Shown: positions 10,721 to 22,494, counted from the first letter of the stretch. The stretch is 64,000 bases of DNA from Aldrovandia affinis (GCA_029706075.1 JAINUG010000324.1:724615-788614); one strand, 5' to 3'. Translations and numbers: made by a program. The notes: a model not told the origin generated them from the sequence alone.

Positions 10721-13700
10721 TAAAATATAAATCATACACTCACTTGTCACTTTTATTACATCAAATTGCAGATTCTCAGGGAAGTGAAAAAGCTCGTACA
10801 TTTAAATGGGAGCAGGCAAGACTTCCTGCTCTGGGCTACATTAGCAGTGCTTGCACTACATCGCACTTCTGGCTACTAGAGCAGCTATGAGACCACCAAA
10901 AAAAAATCTAACCACATGTTTTTGAGGAAAGGAAAAGCATACGTATAAAATAATAGAAATCTGTGAGAATTCGCCTTTAATACTGCAATTCATTTCACAT
11001 CACATACCCTGTACAGCTCTATCGCAGTCACAGGCTGTAGCATTGTTGCATTTCACCATTTGCAATCCCTCAAGAGTCGTGGCTGCAGTTTGTGGGAAAA
11101 AATAGGACAAGCAAACAACACTCCCATTCACATTCCTTTGTGATAAAAATGTGATTCATTCTGATGCTATTCACAACTGCCAGCCACACAATTTACGGCT
11201 AGCAAGCCGTTCCTAAGCCAATTTGGGGGAGAAAAAAAGGAGAAAAGAAAGTGCCCACTGAATCTGGAGGGAAGACGGTGGTTTTGTGTGTCCGACAGGT
11301 GAGGGGGTTTGGGATGGAAAAGGGAATAAAACACAAAGCAGAGGACAGATGGATAAGCAGGAAGGAGGCAGTGGTGGTTGATTTACACTAATGTTTCAGC
11401 ATCATAAAAATGCACATACTCTCAAGCCCGGAGCAATTAGACTTGTATTTCAGGGGAAGGAACGGTTTTCATACAGTGGCATCTGTGTCATAAATATGTA
11501 CGCCAATTAAGCTCACGGCGTCACGCTTCAAGACATGTCCCAGCGTCTCTTGCCACATAATGACTTTGAGCTAATAGGCCGACATGTTCTACTTACAAAA
11601 GGAGGACTTGAGAATGCTGAGTTTGTGGGGGGGTGGATGAAGCCGTACGGGGAGGGAGAACGGTGAACACACACTTTTCTGCCTGTCGCTCCTCCTTTGC
11701 AGACAGTCATTCACCATAAATGCTGGGAGGCCCAGACACAGAGTTTTTGAATATGTGATCAAACAGTAAACAAGAGCTCAGGGTTATCTCACTGAAGCAC
11801 ACAATCAGCTCTCAAAATAATTTTTAACAGCATGAAAGGACGTCGCTGAGCCAGGGGAAAAGAAAAGAAAAAAGGGAGAGAAGAATAGAAATGGAGGTGG
11901 GGGGGGGGGGGTTGGACGGGTTCAGAATTGCCTTTGCCCCATATGCAACTGAAAGGGGAGCTTTATCGGAAACAGAAATTCGCTCAGGACTTGGAGGAAA
12001 TAAGCCAGAACAGGGTCCAAGAGGTGGAGAATGGACTGCTCCAAATTAAAAGACATTCTTCAGGCCTGGGGTTCTGAGGTCCTTATCTAAAACCCAGTAA
12101 GCAAAGGCTTTCAGCGGGCCCTCAGGCAGGGTCCAAGTGTCAATGTATTCCTGCTTGGCAGAGCTAAAAAGCCAGGCCCCTGTTTATTCAGTGAGGGAGA
12201 GAACATGCTACTGAGGGTGCAAGTACTCTGTTCCCCCTTTAAAAAAAGGAAAAAGAAGTTACAAAATCCCCACCCCCCACCGTGAGATGGTGAGGATCCG
12301 CTGTCCCGATGTCCGCGAAGGTGAGGCTGAAAGCGGACGTTGAAAGCGGGCGTGTTAAAAACGCTTCGCAGGGTACAAACCAGCCTTACAGGGTGACCTT
12401 TCCTTTGCTTAACAACCCGATGCTCTTAACAAGATCTGTCATTAAGATATGACCTTTTCTTCTTGTTTAGCCTAGCTGGATATTTATGTTAAGCGCTCGC
12501 CTGCACCCGTACCTGCCCCTCGCTTACAGCTCGCCTGCGAACCACAGCTGCTGGAGCACATCAGCGCCTGCTGGACCTGGGAGACAGGGGTCAGTGCGCT
12601 GGGCAGGGAAATAAACAGGGGAGGGGGGCGGCAAAAGGGTTGGAATGCGAAACCCTCACCCATCCTCGAGCGATGTGTCCTTGTGACTGCGCCCCCGTCT
12701 CCAATCTGTGCCGGTGTAGCCCCCTTTCGCGGAGTGGTTATCCGGCTGCTTTCCGTGACTGGAATCCTTTGTAATTACGTGCCAATCACGGTGGAAGGCA
12801 GTCGATCTCCTGGCATTAATAGCGTGCAATCACTGGGCTTCATTTCGAGCGAGCGGGGGTGATTACAAAGAAACACGACTGGCAATTGCCTTGGATCCTT
12901 TATAAGCAGGCTGATTCACAGGCACCTGTTCCATTACACAGGAGTACATTTCAATTATAGCAGAGGCCATTGTACAAAGAGCATCGCACACGTTGGATGC
13001 CACGCATTTTCCGGCATCCGCAGGACTTATTATTGCGTTTTATCTTTTCCCAGCTCCCCATTAAAAGCTGATGAAACCAGTCGTTCTCGTTTGTGGGCCT
13101 TGGCGTTTTTGCATCCAAGTTAAAATCGCCAGTGAAACCAGTGAAATTACAGAACAGTTCGGGAATAAATCTGTGTAGGATCGGCGCTCAGCGTTTAAGG
13201 ATAAATACAGCTCTAATGGGTGTTTCTGCTCTCCCCTAGCAAACAAATCCTGGTGGGCAATTTAATTTGGACGCTCTAAATCGCTGATATCATCAAATGT
13301 TCTAGCCGGCTTTGTTACCTCATTTGGATTTTAACAAGCTCCCCGATTTACATGAATATACATGTTGAAGTAGAAATTTGTTCCACTGCATTCCTGAAGC
13401 TGAGGAAGAGTGGAGTGAAAAAAACTAGAATTTACTGGAAGACACAAAAATGTATCATACTTTTAATGAGAGATGAGAGAATATGACTTTGCATTTTAGT
13501 ATGTTCAGCATTATTTTGTATTATTTCAAACAGTAATTTAGTACTGCAGGACTGTTATAGTTAGTAAAATTATCATATGCAACAGTAAAAAAAAGAATAA
13601 TCATCTCATTGTATAATGTCTCTATAATCTCATTCATGCCAGTTAAAGTATTTAAAATCGATACTCATGAACTATTTTACAGATACTGAATTGTGCCATT

Positions 13701-14153
13701 CTTCAAACATGCTAATGTTACTCTCCACTTCCAAGCAAACCACTGGCAGAGATAATTGACAATTTACCTTTATACAATGCAGACATTCTGCCAGTACAAT
13801 CTGCCATCCAATTGTTTGGAGCCTTTCTCCTATTTTGTATTTTACCGTTTTGCATGACCATTTTATAATAACCTGGACTTGAGTTGGGCAAAGCGTCACA
13901 TTTTTGGGCAAAATGACAATACATCACTCTTCCTCCTACCATACAAGCTGTATCCAAGTGACTGCTTCTGCTTGATTACCAGCTAACGAGCACACCGACA
14001 CCATGCTAAAGTAGCGACTGTAGGCAAAAGCAGAATACCTGTGACAAATGACAGACTGGATTGCAGATTGCATTGCACCACATTCTACAGCAGGTTGAGG
14101 CAGCAACACTTATCAGCAGCACTTGCAGCTACAATACTTTACATGCAACCATA
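10721..14153. other. Intergenic stretch; conserved-looking noncoding sequence around 12.7-13.35 kb
   Basis: No gene recognised. 11.0-13.35 kb is repeat-free, GC-balanced and lacks microsatellites except poly-G at about 11900-11910. It resembles the kind of sequence often conserved upstream of developmental or neural genes, but that is an impression only. Confidence 0.4.
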
Positions 14154-14884
14154 GGCGTAGGTTTCAGGGGGGAGGGGAGAGAGAGTGTTAAATTGTCTCC
14201 CTCAATAATTTCTGCTTTTCCCTAAAAAGTCATGTCATGCACCTTTGTCCACACCATAAAGGGTTATGGTCACAGCAATAAAAAAGAGTGCTGCCAACAG
14301 CCGTACCACCATGTACTGTATCTTGCCAAGCAGGGGTGATATAGGTTAATATTTCAATGGGAGACCTCCTGGGAATGCTTAGTAGCTGCTGGAAATGGTT
14401 TTGGTGGGCCAGTAGAGGGGGGTCTTCCCTCTCATCCAATGCCCCAGTGTAGTGATGGGGACACAGTGCTGTAGGATATGTCCTTCAAATGAGATGGTAA
14501 ACCGAGGTCCTGACTCACTGCGGACATTAACGATCAAAATTCCCAGCTGCCACCTAATCATCCCCCAGCTTAATTCGCAAAATAATTCCCTCCCTCTCCA
14601 CCTCAGCTGATGTGTGATGAGCACTCTGGCGCAAAATGGCTGCCGTGCATCACCCAGATGGGTGCTACACATTGGTGGTGGTTGAGGTGAGTTTCCCCCT
14701 TTCAATGTTCAAAGCACTTTGAGATCATGAGATGAAAAGCACTATATAAATGCAATTCATCAACATGGCAAAAAGCATACAAGCTTGGCTAGATGCAAGC
14801 CGATGTATCTACGGAAGATAATTTAGCTTTGAACAGTGAAGGTGACACCAATGCCCCCACCAACGTTCAAATGAAACCTACGCC
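14154..14884. mobile_element. TIR-bounded element carrying a 5S-derived SINE
   Basis: Perfect 13-bp inverted ends, ggcgtaggtttca at 14154-14166 and tgaaacctacgcc at 14872-14884. No transposase frame is visible; most of the interior is the SINE at 14289-14760. A short 'ccata' lies outside both ends, but no clean target duplication was found. Confidence 0.6.
14289..14760 (+). mobile_element. 5S-rRNA-derived SINE (SINE3-type)
   Basis: The head resembles 5S rRNA: gccaacagccgtaccaccat corresponds to the start of 5S, followed after an internal deletion by ccaagcagggg, gtta-ta-tt and atgggagacc-cctgggaat, matching the 5S internal promoter region (box A, IE and box C). The 3' half ends in a LINE-like tail, cactttgagatcat through agcactatataaatgc. 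A second copy of the 3' half is at 38580-38795. Confidence 0.75.
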
Positions 14885-15215
14885 CTTCCATAGAACATAG
14901 GAATATCCGTGCTGCGGAAGAAAACAATCAGTCAGGAACAATCGCCAGTAATACAAAACTCACTTCATTGCCTTGAAAAGCTGTCAAGAACTTCTTCAAA
15001 ATCAGTGAACAGACAGACAGATAGAATTAGAGGGACTAGCAAACTGTGTTCAGTCAATAATCCCATTCAGTGAAGAATCCCATTAAACACCCTGGCAGGG
15101 CAGTGGCTGGATCCCCAAATGAGCAAGCTCACTTTGCTAGAACAATTGATTCCACACAGAGTGTATGCTATGCTGAGTGTGAAACCACTCCTGTTATTAC
15201 TGAAACCGTGTGAAT

Positions 15216-15223
15216 GACACGGC
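15216..15223. repeat. Left 8-bp target site duplication of hAT copy 2
   Basis: gacacggc, identical to 17044-17051. Confidence 0.85.
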
Positions 15224-17043
15224 CAGGCACGTGCACAGATAGGGCCCAAGGGGGCAGGGGTTCAAGCAAAAAGAAAAAAAAAAAAAAAAGGGCACTCACC
15301 CAGGCTCAAGCCCCTGCCCTTTTGCCCTCAGAGTCAAAAAGTGCCCTTTTTTTGGCTGGTGTTAATTTTATTTTATTTTTTCTTTATTTGTTATTGAAAT
15401 TCTATCAAATATAAAGAGGGAAATGTATAGTAGTATTCACAAAAAAATACACCTTATCAATTTAAAAAGTACTCCGCTCTCCAACCACCTCCCCCCTTCC
15501 AAATGGTTTTGTCCTAATCAATCAATCAACGTCGCATCTTCCGACATTCCGAATACAACTTGTCATGAAAAGCACCGCATCCCCAGCCCCAGTTCGGTTA
15601 CGGTGAATGATATCACTCAGGTAGGCACTGTTTTAATTATGAAACCACGATTAAACAACACTTACTTACTTTTTCGTCATTACTAGCTTCGGTACTCGCG
15701 AGCAAGTAAGCTAGTCTAATTATCATTAAAATGACGTTATCTCCGTCATGCAGGACAACTTACAATTAATTTGCAAGCCAATTAATTTCTGAAGCAGGTA
15801 GTTACGTTTTGCATAGTTTTGCTAGTTTAGTGTAGTCACCCCTTTTCTTTATAGCCAGTTTTCTAAAAACGTGATGCTTAAAAGTGTATTATTGTTTGGG
15901 CATGTAGCAGTGTGTTTCCCTGTTAAAATAAAAGTTTTTTGTTTGAATTCCATTAAATTGCATCCTTCCTAACTTTCTTTCTCAAAAAAATAACCACTGA
16001 TCTAATGTGACTGAATTGGTCTAAACAACTGAACACTGACTGACTGACTGCATTACTTACACTGACTGACTTGCATTACTACATCAAATCTTCTTCATGG
16101 AATAATGTGTTTCAGTAGTGCCCTTTTTTTTGGCTGGTGTTAATTTTATTTTATTTTTCTTTATTTGTTATTGAAATTCTATCAAATATAAAGAGGGAAA
16201 TGTATAGTAGTATTCACAAAAAAATACACCTTATCAATTTAAAAAGTACTCCGCTCTCCAACCACCTCCCCCCTTCCAAATGGTTTTGTCCTAATCAATC
16301 AATCAACGTCGCATCTTCCGACATTCCGAATACAACTTGTCATGAAAAGCACCGCATCCCCAGCCCCAGTTCGGTTACGGTGAATGATATCACTCAGGTA
16401 GGCACTGTTTTAATTATGAAACCACGATTAAACAACACTTACTTACTTTTTCGTCATTACTAGCCTCGGTACTCGCGAGCAAGTAAGCTAGTCTAATTAT
16501 CATTAAAATGACGTTATCTCCGTCATGCAGGACAACTTACAATTAATTTGCAAGCCAATTAATTTCTGAAGCAGGTAGTTACGTTTTGCATAGTTTTGCT
16601 AGTTTAGTGTAGTCACCCCCTTTTCTTTATAGCCAGTTTTCTAAAAACGTGATGCTTAAAAGTGTATTATTGTTTGGGCATGTAGCAGTGTGTTTCCCTG
16701 TTAAAATAAAAGTTTTTTGTTTGAATTCCATTAAATTGCATCCTTCCTAACTTTCTTTCTCAAAAAATTAACCACTGATCTAATGTGACTGAATTGGTCT
16801 AAACAACTGAACACTGACTGACTGACTGCATTACTTACACTGACTGACTTGCATTACTACATCAAATCTTCTTCATGGAATAATGTGTTTCAGTAGAATT
16901 TAAACAGGTTATGAACATAGTGTGTGATTATGGATGGCGGCGGTGTGGCAACATCGGGGTGGGAATAGTACATGTCGGTGGGGTGAGTGCCCTTTTTTTT
17001 TTGCTTGAGCCCTTGCCCCCCAAAATGTCTGTGCACAGCCTTG
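15224..17043 (-). mobile_element. hAT-type non-autonomous transposon, copy 2, with internal tandem duplication
   Basis: Same family as 1479-3261 but inverted. Perfect 8-bp duplications gacacggc flank it at 15216-15223 and 17044-17051. The left end CAGGCACGTGCACAGA equals the right end of copy 1; the right end reads gtctgtgcacagccttg. The core is present twice in tandem (15341-16117 and 16118-16896). No transposase is encoded; the repeated 80-odd-codon open frame starting MYSSIHKKIHLINLK is just repeat sequence. Confidence 0.87.
15341..16896. repeat. Two tandem 777-bp units inside hAT copy 2
   Basis: Unit 1 is 15341-16117, unit 2 is 16118-16896, both starting gtgcccttttttt. By eye they differ at only a few bases (for example tagcttcgg against tagcctcgg, and t/a in the caaaaaa-taaccac run), so the duplication is recent relative to the element's divergence from copy 1. 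Confidence 0.85.
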
Positions 17044-17051
17044 GACACGGC
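17044..17051. repeat. Right 8-bp target site duplication of hAT copy 2
   Basis: gacacggc, identical to 15216-15223. Confidence 0.85.
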
Positions 17052-17399
17052 CATGGTATAGTATTTCTCCAACTTTATTCTGGGGGGTAAAACTAAGTCT
17101 TTCTTCCATTTACAGAAAACGAAATCTTAAATGATCTATCAAAAGCGTAATAGAGCAGACGATCTCTGATCAACATCAACTCATTTATGGTACCATCATC
17201 ATTCAGCTCAAGAGGTACTAGAATTGTTTCAACAGATGAGAGGATTTTATGGCTAAAACACAACAGAACAAAAAATATAAGTGTTTCTATTAACATTGGC
17301 ATTGTTTATGATGATTTAATCTAAGGCTGGGGTGATAACCCATTTTAGGTTATCAATAAATTGACTGGATATTATCAATATGAATTGATAATATCCACT

Positions 17400-18500
17400 T
17401 ATTTGACTTAACACTTATTAGGTCAAATAAGTAGCCTATGTGTGAGACGTTACATCTGACCAAATCTGCAAACATTCTTGGTTTTCCTTTTTTGTAAGAC
17501 GGGGGCAGCAAATTGCTTGTAATTAATCCCTGAAGGCTTAACAGACATGTTTTTAAAAAGTGTATATTATCAATAGTGAATCTCTCTGATCTGTGTGCAA
17601 ATTAGGAATTGATTTTACGTTTAGCTGTATGTCAATCATTTCTCTTAATGACCCCATGGCCAGAAATAGGACCCCCCATAGTAACAGTATTCTTGTTGAT
17701 ATTTTACTGAATTTTGTATTGACCAATTTAACATGTTACAGATTACAGATGTAATGTCTCACACATACTTATTTGACCTACTACACTTAACACTTATTAA
17801 ATCTGCAAACATTCTAGGTTGGCCTTTTTTTGTTAGACGGGGCAGCAAATTGCTTGTAATTACTTCCTGAGGGCTTAACAGTCATTCTTGTTTAAAAAAA
17901 AACATGTAACGTTATGGCAGCCATAAAAAAACAAAAACATTTTAAGCTTAAAACAGATGCATCCATTTTGCCAGCTAAAATGCATTCACGTTCCACAATT
18001 TGACTTCTTGATAGGTCAGTGCTTTTTCTCGTCTCAGATGAAATAGCTGGTGAGCTCACTAATTAAGCTGGAAAGGACTCAGCAGGTATTCAGCTTTCAG
18101 AAGGTTTATTTTGAAAATAATGTACGATATGCGTACATATTGATATGGCAGCTCACGTATCAATAACAGGGAGTTATCGAGAACTATAGATTTCTTGATG
18201 AATGGCCTCAGACTTGATTTTTATCATCAATATAATGCGAATGACCAGTAAACTACATAAAAAAAAGTGATTATCTTGGACATTATTTTTGGAGGATTCT
18301 ATCACTAAAATTGCAGTCCAATGTGTTCCATTTGTGGAACTGAACCTCTCTGATCTGTGTGTAAATTGGGAATTGATTTTGCGTTTAGCTGCCTGTCAGT
18401 CATTTCTCTTAATGACTCCATGGCCAGAACTAGGACCCCCATAGTAACAGTATTCTTGTTGATGTTTTACTGAATTATGTATTGAACATTTTAACATGCA
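17400..18500. repeat. Local direct duplications (two repeat pairs)
   Basis: Pair 1: 17480-17560 and 17800-17893 share atctgcaaacattct-ggtt, agacgggg-cagcaaattg and cttgtaatta. Pair 2: 17580-17742 and 18345-18497 share ctctctgatctgtgtg, gaattgattttacg/gcg, atttctcttaatgac and tagtaacagtattcttgt. Order is pair 1, pair 2, pair 1, then pair 2 after a spacer. The family was not recognised. Confidence 0.8.
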
Positions 18501-18774
18501 CAGCATACAACACCACTTTCAGTCATTTAACTGCATCACCAATGCACCAGTGGTTGAAACTGGACAATTTACCGCCAGCGTTATTTACCGACAAAACAAG
18601 GTCAGTGATGGAAAAAGTGTCATGCTCTCTATTATCGTAGATCAGGGTGTGTCATCCCAAAAGGAAAGACACCCACTTACAATGGATCACACATCCTCTT
18701 ATAATATGAAAATGACAATATGAAACTGTGCTGTATCCATGACGGCGAGGTCACAGTGTGGAAGCAGACAGGCA

Positions 18775-18828
18775 GGAATTTTTAACTTGTGTCAAAATCA
18801 AATCGATGAAACACAAGTTAAAAATTCC
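18775..18828. repeat. Perfect 18-bp inverted repeat (hairpin)
   Basis: Left arm ggaatttttaacttgtgt (18775-18792) and its exact complement acacaagttaaaaattcc (18811-18828) around an 18-nt loop. It may be a tiny palindromic insertion or a template-switch product. Confidence 0.85.
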
Positions 18829-18841
18829 TTTAAAAGGGAGG

Positions 18842-18906
18842 GTGGTGGGTGTAAGTCGCTCTGGATAAGAGCGTCTGCTAAATGCTTAAAATGTAAAATG
18901 TAAAAA
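18842..18906 (+). repeat. L2/SINE 3' tail fragment
   Basis: gtaagtcgctctggataaga followed by gcgtctgctaaatgc and aaaatgtaaaatg repeats. Only the tail is present. Confidence 0.75.
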
Positions 18907-18960
18907 TGTCACTCCTGAGAGCTTTAAGAGTGGAGAGGCATGGTACATACAAGAGGCATG

Positions 18961-19100
18961 TGGCTCTGTGCGGCTCAGTAGGTAGAGCATGGCACTGCCA
19001 ACGCTTAGGGTGTGGGTTTGATTCCCACTGGGACCACATATACTGAAAAATGTATGAATTCACTACTGCATTGGATTAAAAAGCTTCTGCTAAATGGCAT
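18961..19100 (+). mobile_element. tRNA-derived SINE (family shared with 30122-30268)
   Basis: A-box region ggctcagtaggtagagca and B-box region gggtttgattccc, then tgggaccacatatactgaaa and a tail gcttctgctaaatggcat. The same order occurs on the minus strand at 30122-30268. Confidence 0.8.
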
Positions 19101-19638
19101 ATATATACATACGTGTAACGTTGAAGGCAAGCCATGAGCCTTGTGCTTCTATTGAATGACGGGACATGAACAGCCCAGCTGTGTGAATGTGTCCCTGAAG
19201 TCGTAAAAAAATAAAAACACACATAAAATAATGTAATGGTGATTATAATCCACGATCCTCATGAATATTCTCTTCAGTACCACTGATACTGTAACAATAC
19301 CGCTGATCTCTGAAACGTATTCAGCAATTACTTTATTAATTCAGTGAAAGACATAGGTGATACCCTGAACAGGTCAAATATACAAACGCATACACATGAT
19401 ATTAATATCCTCACCTCTAGTACACAAAAATGGGATATCTCAACAAAAACGTTTTTGACGTAAAAAGAAAGCCAAATTACTCAAAAAGCATATACTTTCT
19501 GTACATCTGTAAAGTACAATTTCTAAATTCACTCTTCATTTTAAATTATTCATATCAAAATGATGCCAAGTTACAACTAAACTTCCAATATATTTCACAG
19601 AAACGAAACAATCACTGTTCCAAAGCAATGCTTCCCAT

Positions 19639-19738
19639 ATTTTCCTACATCGTTCAAGTAACTCAGCCCTGTGTTTCTTCATCTGCAATCTTGCCAAGTG
19701 TCAGCAGGGCCAAGTTACTTGAATGTATGTAGGAAAAT
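19639..19738. repeat. Foldback element
   Basis: Left arm 19639-19671 and right arm 19705-19738 are reverse complements with few mismatches, sharing attttcctacat, ttcaagtaact and gccctg, around a 33-bp loop. Confidence 0.7.
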
Positions 19739-21590
19739 GGCTTGGCTTTTTTTACGTTGAAAATGCATTTGTGTTTGAGTTACTCTATACACTTACATGG
19801 TTTACTTACTGCGTGAGAGTCTAAAACACGCACATCCATCTTTGGTGTTATTATGGTGCACATGACTATGAGAGACAGCAACAAGAGAGGGGAAAAATGT
19901 GCTGACAGACTGCTGAAGGTGGAATCTGACCCCCTTGCCTTCATTTTAGGGGACCAGTGTAAGACCTCTAGAAGACTGTTAAGCCATGGCCTAAATACCA
20001 TCTGCAGGACCTTAGATGGTGTGCTTGCACCCAGTTACTTGAACGGAGCACTTCAGCCCTGTCACAGTGGGAACTTATCAGTTATCTATTTATTTTGGTA
20101 AGTAACTTGTGTCTGAGTTTCATGTTTTTAATCTACTGTATACAGAAACAAATATTTCCCTGGCTCTCTTTAGTACCATATTTGGTCCTTATTTTAAGGT
20201 TAAAGCTATATATTTGAGTTTTTATGTACTTTTTAGGTTTTCCATAAGAAAAAAATTAAAACCAGACAAGGATCACTGTGATATAAAAAATGCTCAAGTT
20301 GCCCCTAAGCACTAACACAGGACCAGCTAACTCTACCCATATTCTAACCTTAAACATTAGGATGAGAAACACAAAACAAAGACTTCACACACAGCGCTCC
20401 CAGGCAACTTCCATCTACCAAAAACAATTAAAAAATCAAGAATATATATAAAATACTCTTCACTGCCCTCTTGTGGAGATACCTGCATTCGCAGCATAGG
20501 GTTCCAGTCAGCGAGCTGCCTCAGGAGAGGAGACCAAAATAAATAAGGATCACGTCAGCAGTGACAGACGCCAAACACAAAGCGGTGGGTCGAAGCCAAG
20601 CCAGGCCAATGGGGCGTTTGGTGTCACGCGCCATTAATATTTGACTATATTTGGTTTGCGCTCTGTTTTACTGCACGTTGGTCTCAGACGGGTGATGGAT
20701 TTACCCCCCGCCCCAGACGTCAGGACACCCTCCGTGCTCGGCTCATGGGCCAGCCCCCATCTCGGTGCGTGAAACTTGAGAGTGTTCAATGCTGTCGGTC
20801 TGTGTTTGATAACTGTGGCCATCCCATAATCCCCACGTAAGACGCCTGCTCTCTTGTCCAGATCGCTGAGGATGTGGCTGATGCCGTGGCTGATGGCCGT
20901 GCGGTAATGTGTGGCCCATAATATGCGAGCGATAGCCATTTGTAAACGCGCATTCAACATTTTGTGGGGGAAACCCAGCTAAATGATAAATATGATTTGT
21001 ATTCTCTTGCTATTCTAATGCACATGATATTTTAAGCTACATCTTCAGTTCACATTTTTGTAGAATATGTGTGTTAGTCCCCCCAAGGATATATAAAAAT
21101 GGTGTGTGGGGGGGAATAAGATATAAAGGAAGGAATTAAGGAGGAAATTTAAAGAATGATAATTCTCAGAAATAGGTGGGATCTCCGGACTACTGGCTTT
21201 ACATTTCCATGTCGCTCATGCAGTGGAATCTAATGCATCTTTAATAAGCTGGCTCCTGGGCCTAAGGAGCGGTGGAGATAATTGTAGAATGGGAAGGTGA
21301 GGGTTTAATCTTGTGTGTTTTCTTCAGGATAGATAAAAAAAGAGAGCAAGGCCTTTATCTCCTCGGGAAACGTTGGGGTAAGCAGCGGAGGCCGGCGAGA
21401 AGACGAATGAGATGAGCAGAGGGGGCTTGACGGCTGGGAGCCCGTGACTGATTTTTCTTGTCGCGTTCCGCTCTTACCTTTCAAGTTTACAGACCCTTTA
21501 ATGGCTCCTTCCAGTGGTGCGCTATCGCCAGCTTTTTTCTCGTGCCTGACGTTAAATGGCGTCTTCAAAAAGGACAAAATATGAATCGCT

Positions 21591-21593
<3 letters not shown>

Positions 21594-21623
<30 letters not shown>
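21594..21623. repeat. (GA)15 microsatellite
   Basis: Uninterrupted gagaga run about 0.93 kb upstream of the receptor start codon. Confidence 0.9.
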
Positions 21624-21625
<2 letters not shown>

Positions 21626-22261
21626 AAATGGCCAGACACTGGGGAAATGGAAAATGTAAGGTTTTTTTCTTCTATTTTTTATGAGCAGGACTGAAACCTC
21701 CAAAACAGCAAACCATAGTATGTACTGAAAGGTTACCTCCTTGTAACTTGAGACTCAAATGCCAGATGTCACGAAAAGGATATCCCCTCTCTCCCCGTGC
21801 CTACATTTGTGTGTGTATGCGTGTGGCCTCACAGTCAGTACTAATAAAAGCGAGCATTTCCTTGTCCATTTATTTCCCCCAGGTTTGACCCAGTGCTGTC
21901 TCTCCCTGGCAGTTTGTCACACGCTCAATCCTCGCGGCTGCCTCTTCTCCTTTTCCACCTTTCCCTTGTTTTTTATTTCACAGCAGGAGAGGCAGGGGGT
22001 GGGGGGATCTAAAGCCAAGCCCTGTCTGAGTCCGAGCGAAGGGAACGCCTCCCACACCCTGGGATCAGACGGACACCCTCATAAATATCCCCGCTCTCTC
22101 CCACACTTGAGGCTAATTGCGAGCGGTCGGTCTTACAGGCATCAAATGTGTCGCTGTCCCTTTAAATCTTTTCCCGTTGTAATTCCTGGAGCGAGCAGCT
22201 GGCCGTAAAAAAGAGAGAGAGGGAGAGAAAAAAAAAGAGGAACACGCTCCCTCACTCACTC

Positions 22262-22303
22262 TCACACACATACACACACACACACACATACACACACACA
22301 CGC
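22262..22303. repeat. (CA)n microsatellite in the putative 5' UTR or promoter
   Basis: Runs of cacaca interrupted by tacaca, about 250 bp upstream of the start codon. Confidence 0.9.
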
Positions 22304-22449
22304 ACACATGCGTGCATGCTCGCACACAAACACTCAACAGTGTGACGACCGGGAGAGACGCTACTTTGGATTTTACACCTGTGAGAAACAAGTGGGTGGA
22401 GGGGAAGAGAACTTTCCTCGCAGATTAGCCTGGACCACTCTGTGAGACG

Positions 22450-22494
22450 ATGCTCTCCTGCTCACTTTCACACGCTCCACGGTGGATTTGTTAA
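22450..22494 (+). CDS. Upstream ORF (14 codons) in the putative 5' UTR
   Basis: An ATG at 22450 with an A at -3 opens a 14-codon frame (MLSCSLSHAPRWIC) that stops at 22492-22494, 55 bp before the main ATG and in a different frame. If transcription starts upstream of it, it could reduce translation of the receptor. The peptide matches nothing I know. It may be chance. Confidence 0.25.
   Translation: MLSCSLSHAPRWIC

Larger units (their letters stand above)
19101..21859. other. Flank upstream of the receptor promoter, no recognised gene
   Basis: It contains the foldback at 19639-19738. A TE-end-like 'actgccctcttgtgg' lies near 20462. At 20580-20970 is a GC-richer unique block that opens a 108-codon minus frame without a recognisable domain. 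A (GA)n run lies at 21594-21623. Confidence 0.45.

Noticed and set aside
14289..14420. Functional 5S rRNA gene
   Set aside because: The 5S-like head has an internal deletion and substitutions and is fused to a LINE-like tail, so it is a SINE.
15423..16463. Repeated open frames starting MYSSIHKKIHLINLK on the plus strand
   Set aside because: They lie in the tandem core of a non-autonomous hAT element, the same sequence occurs broken in copy 1, and no transposase motif is present.
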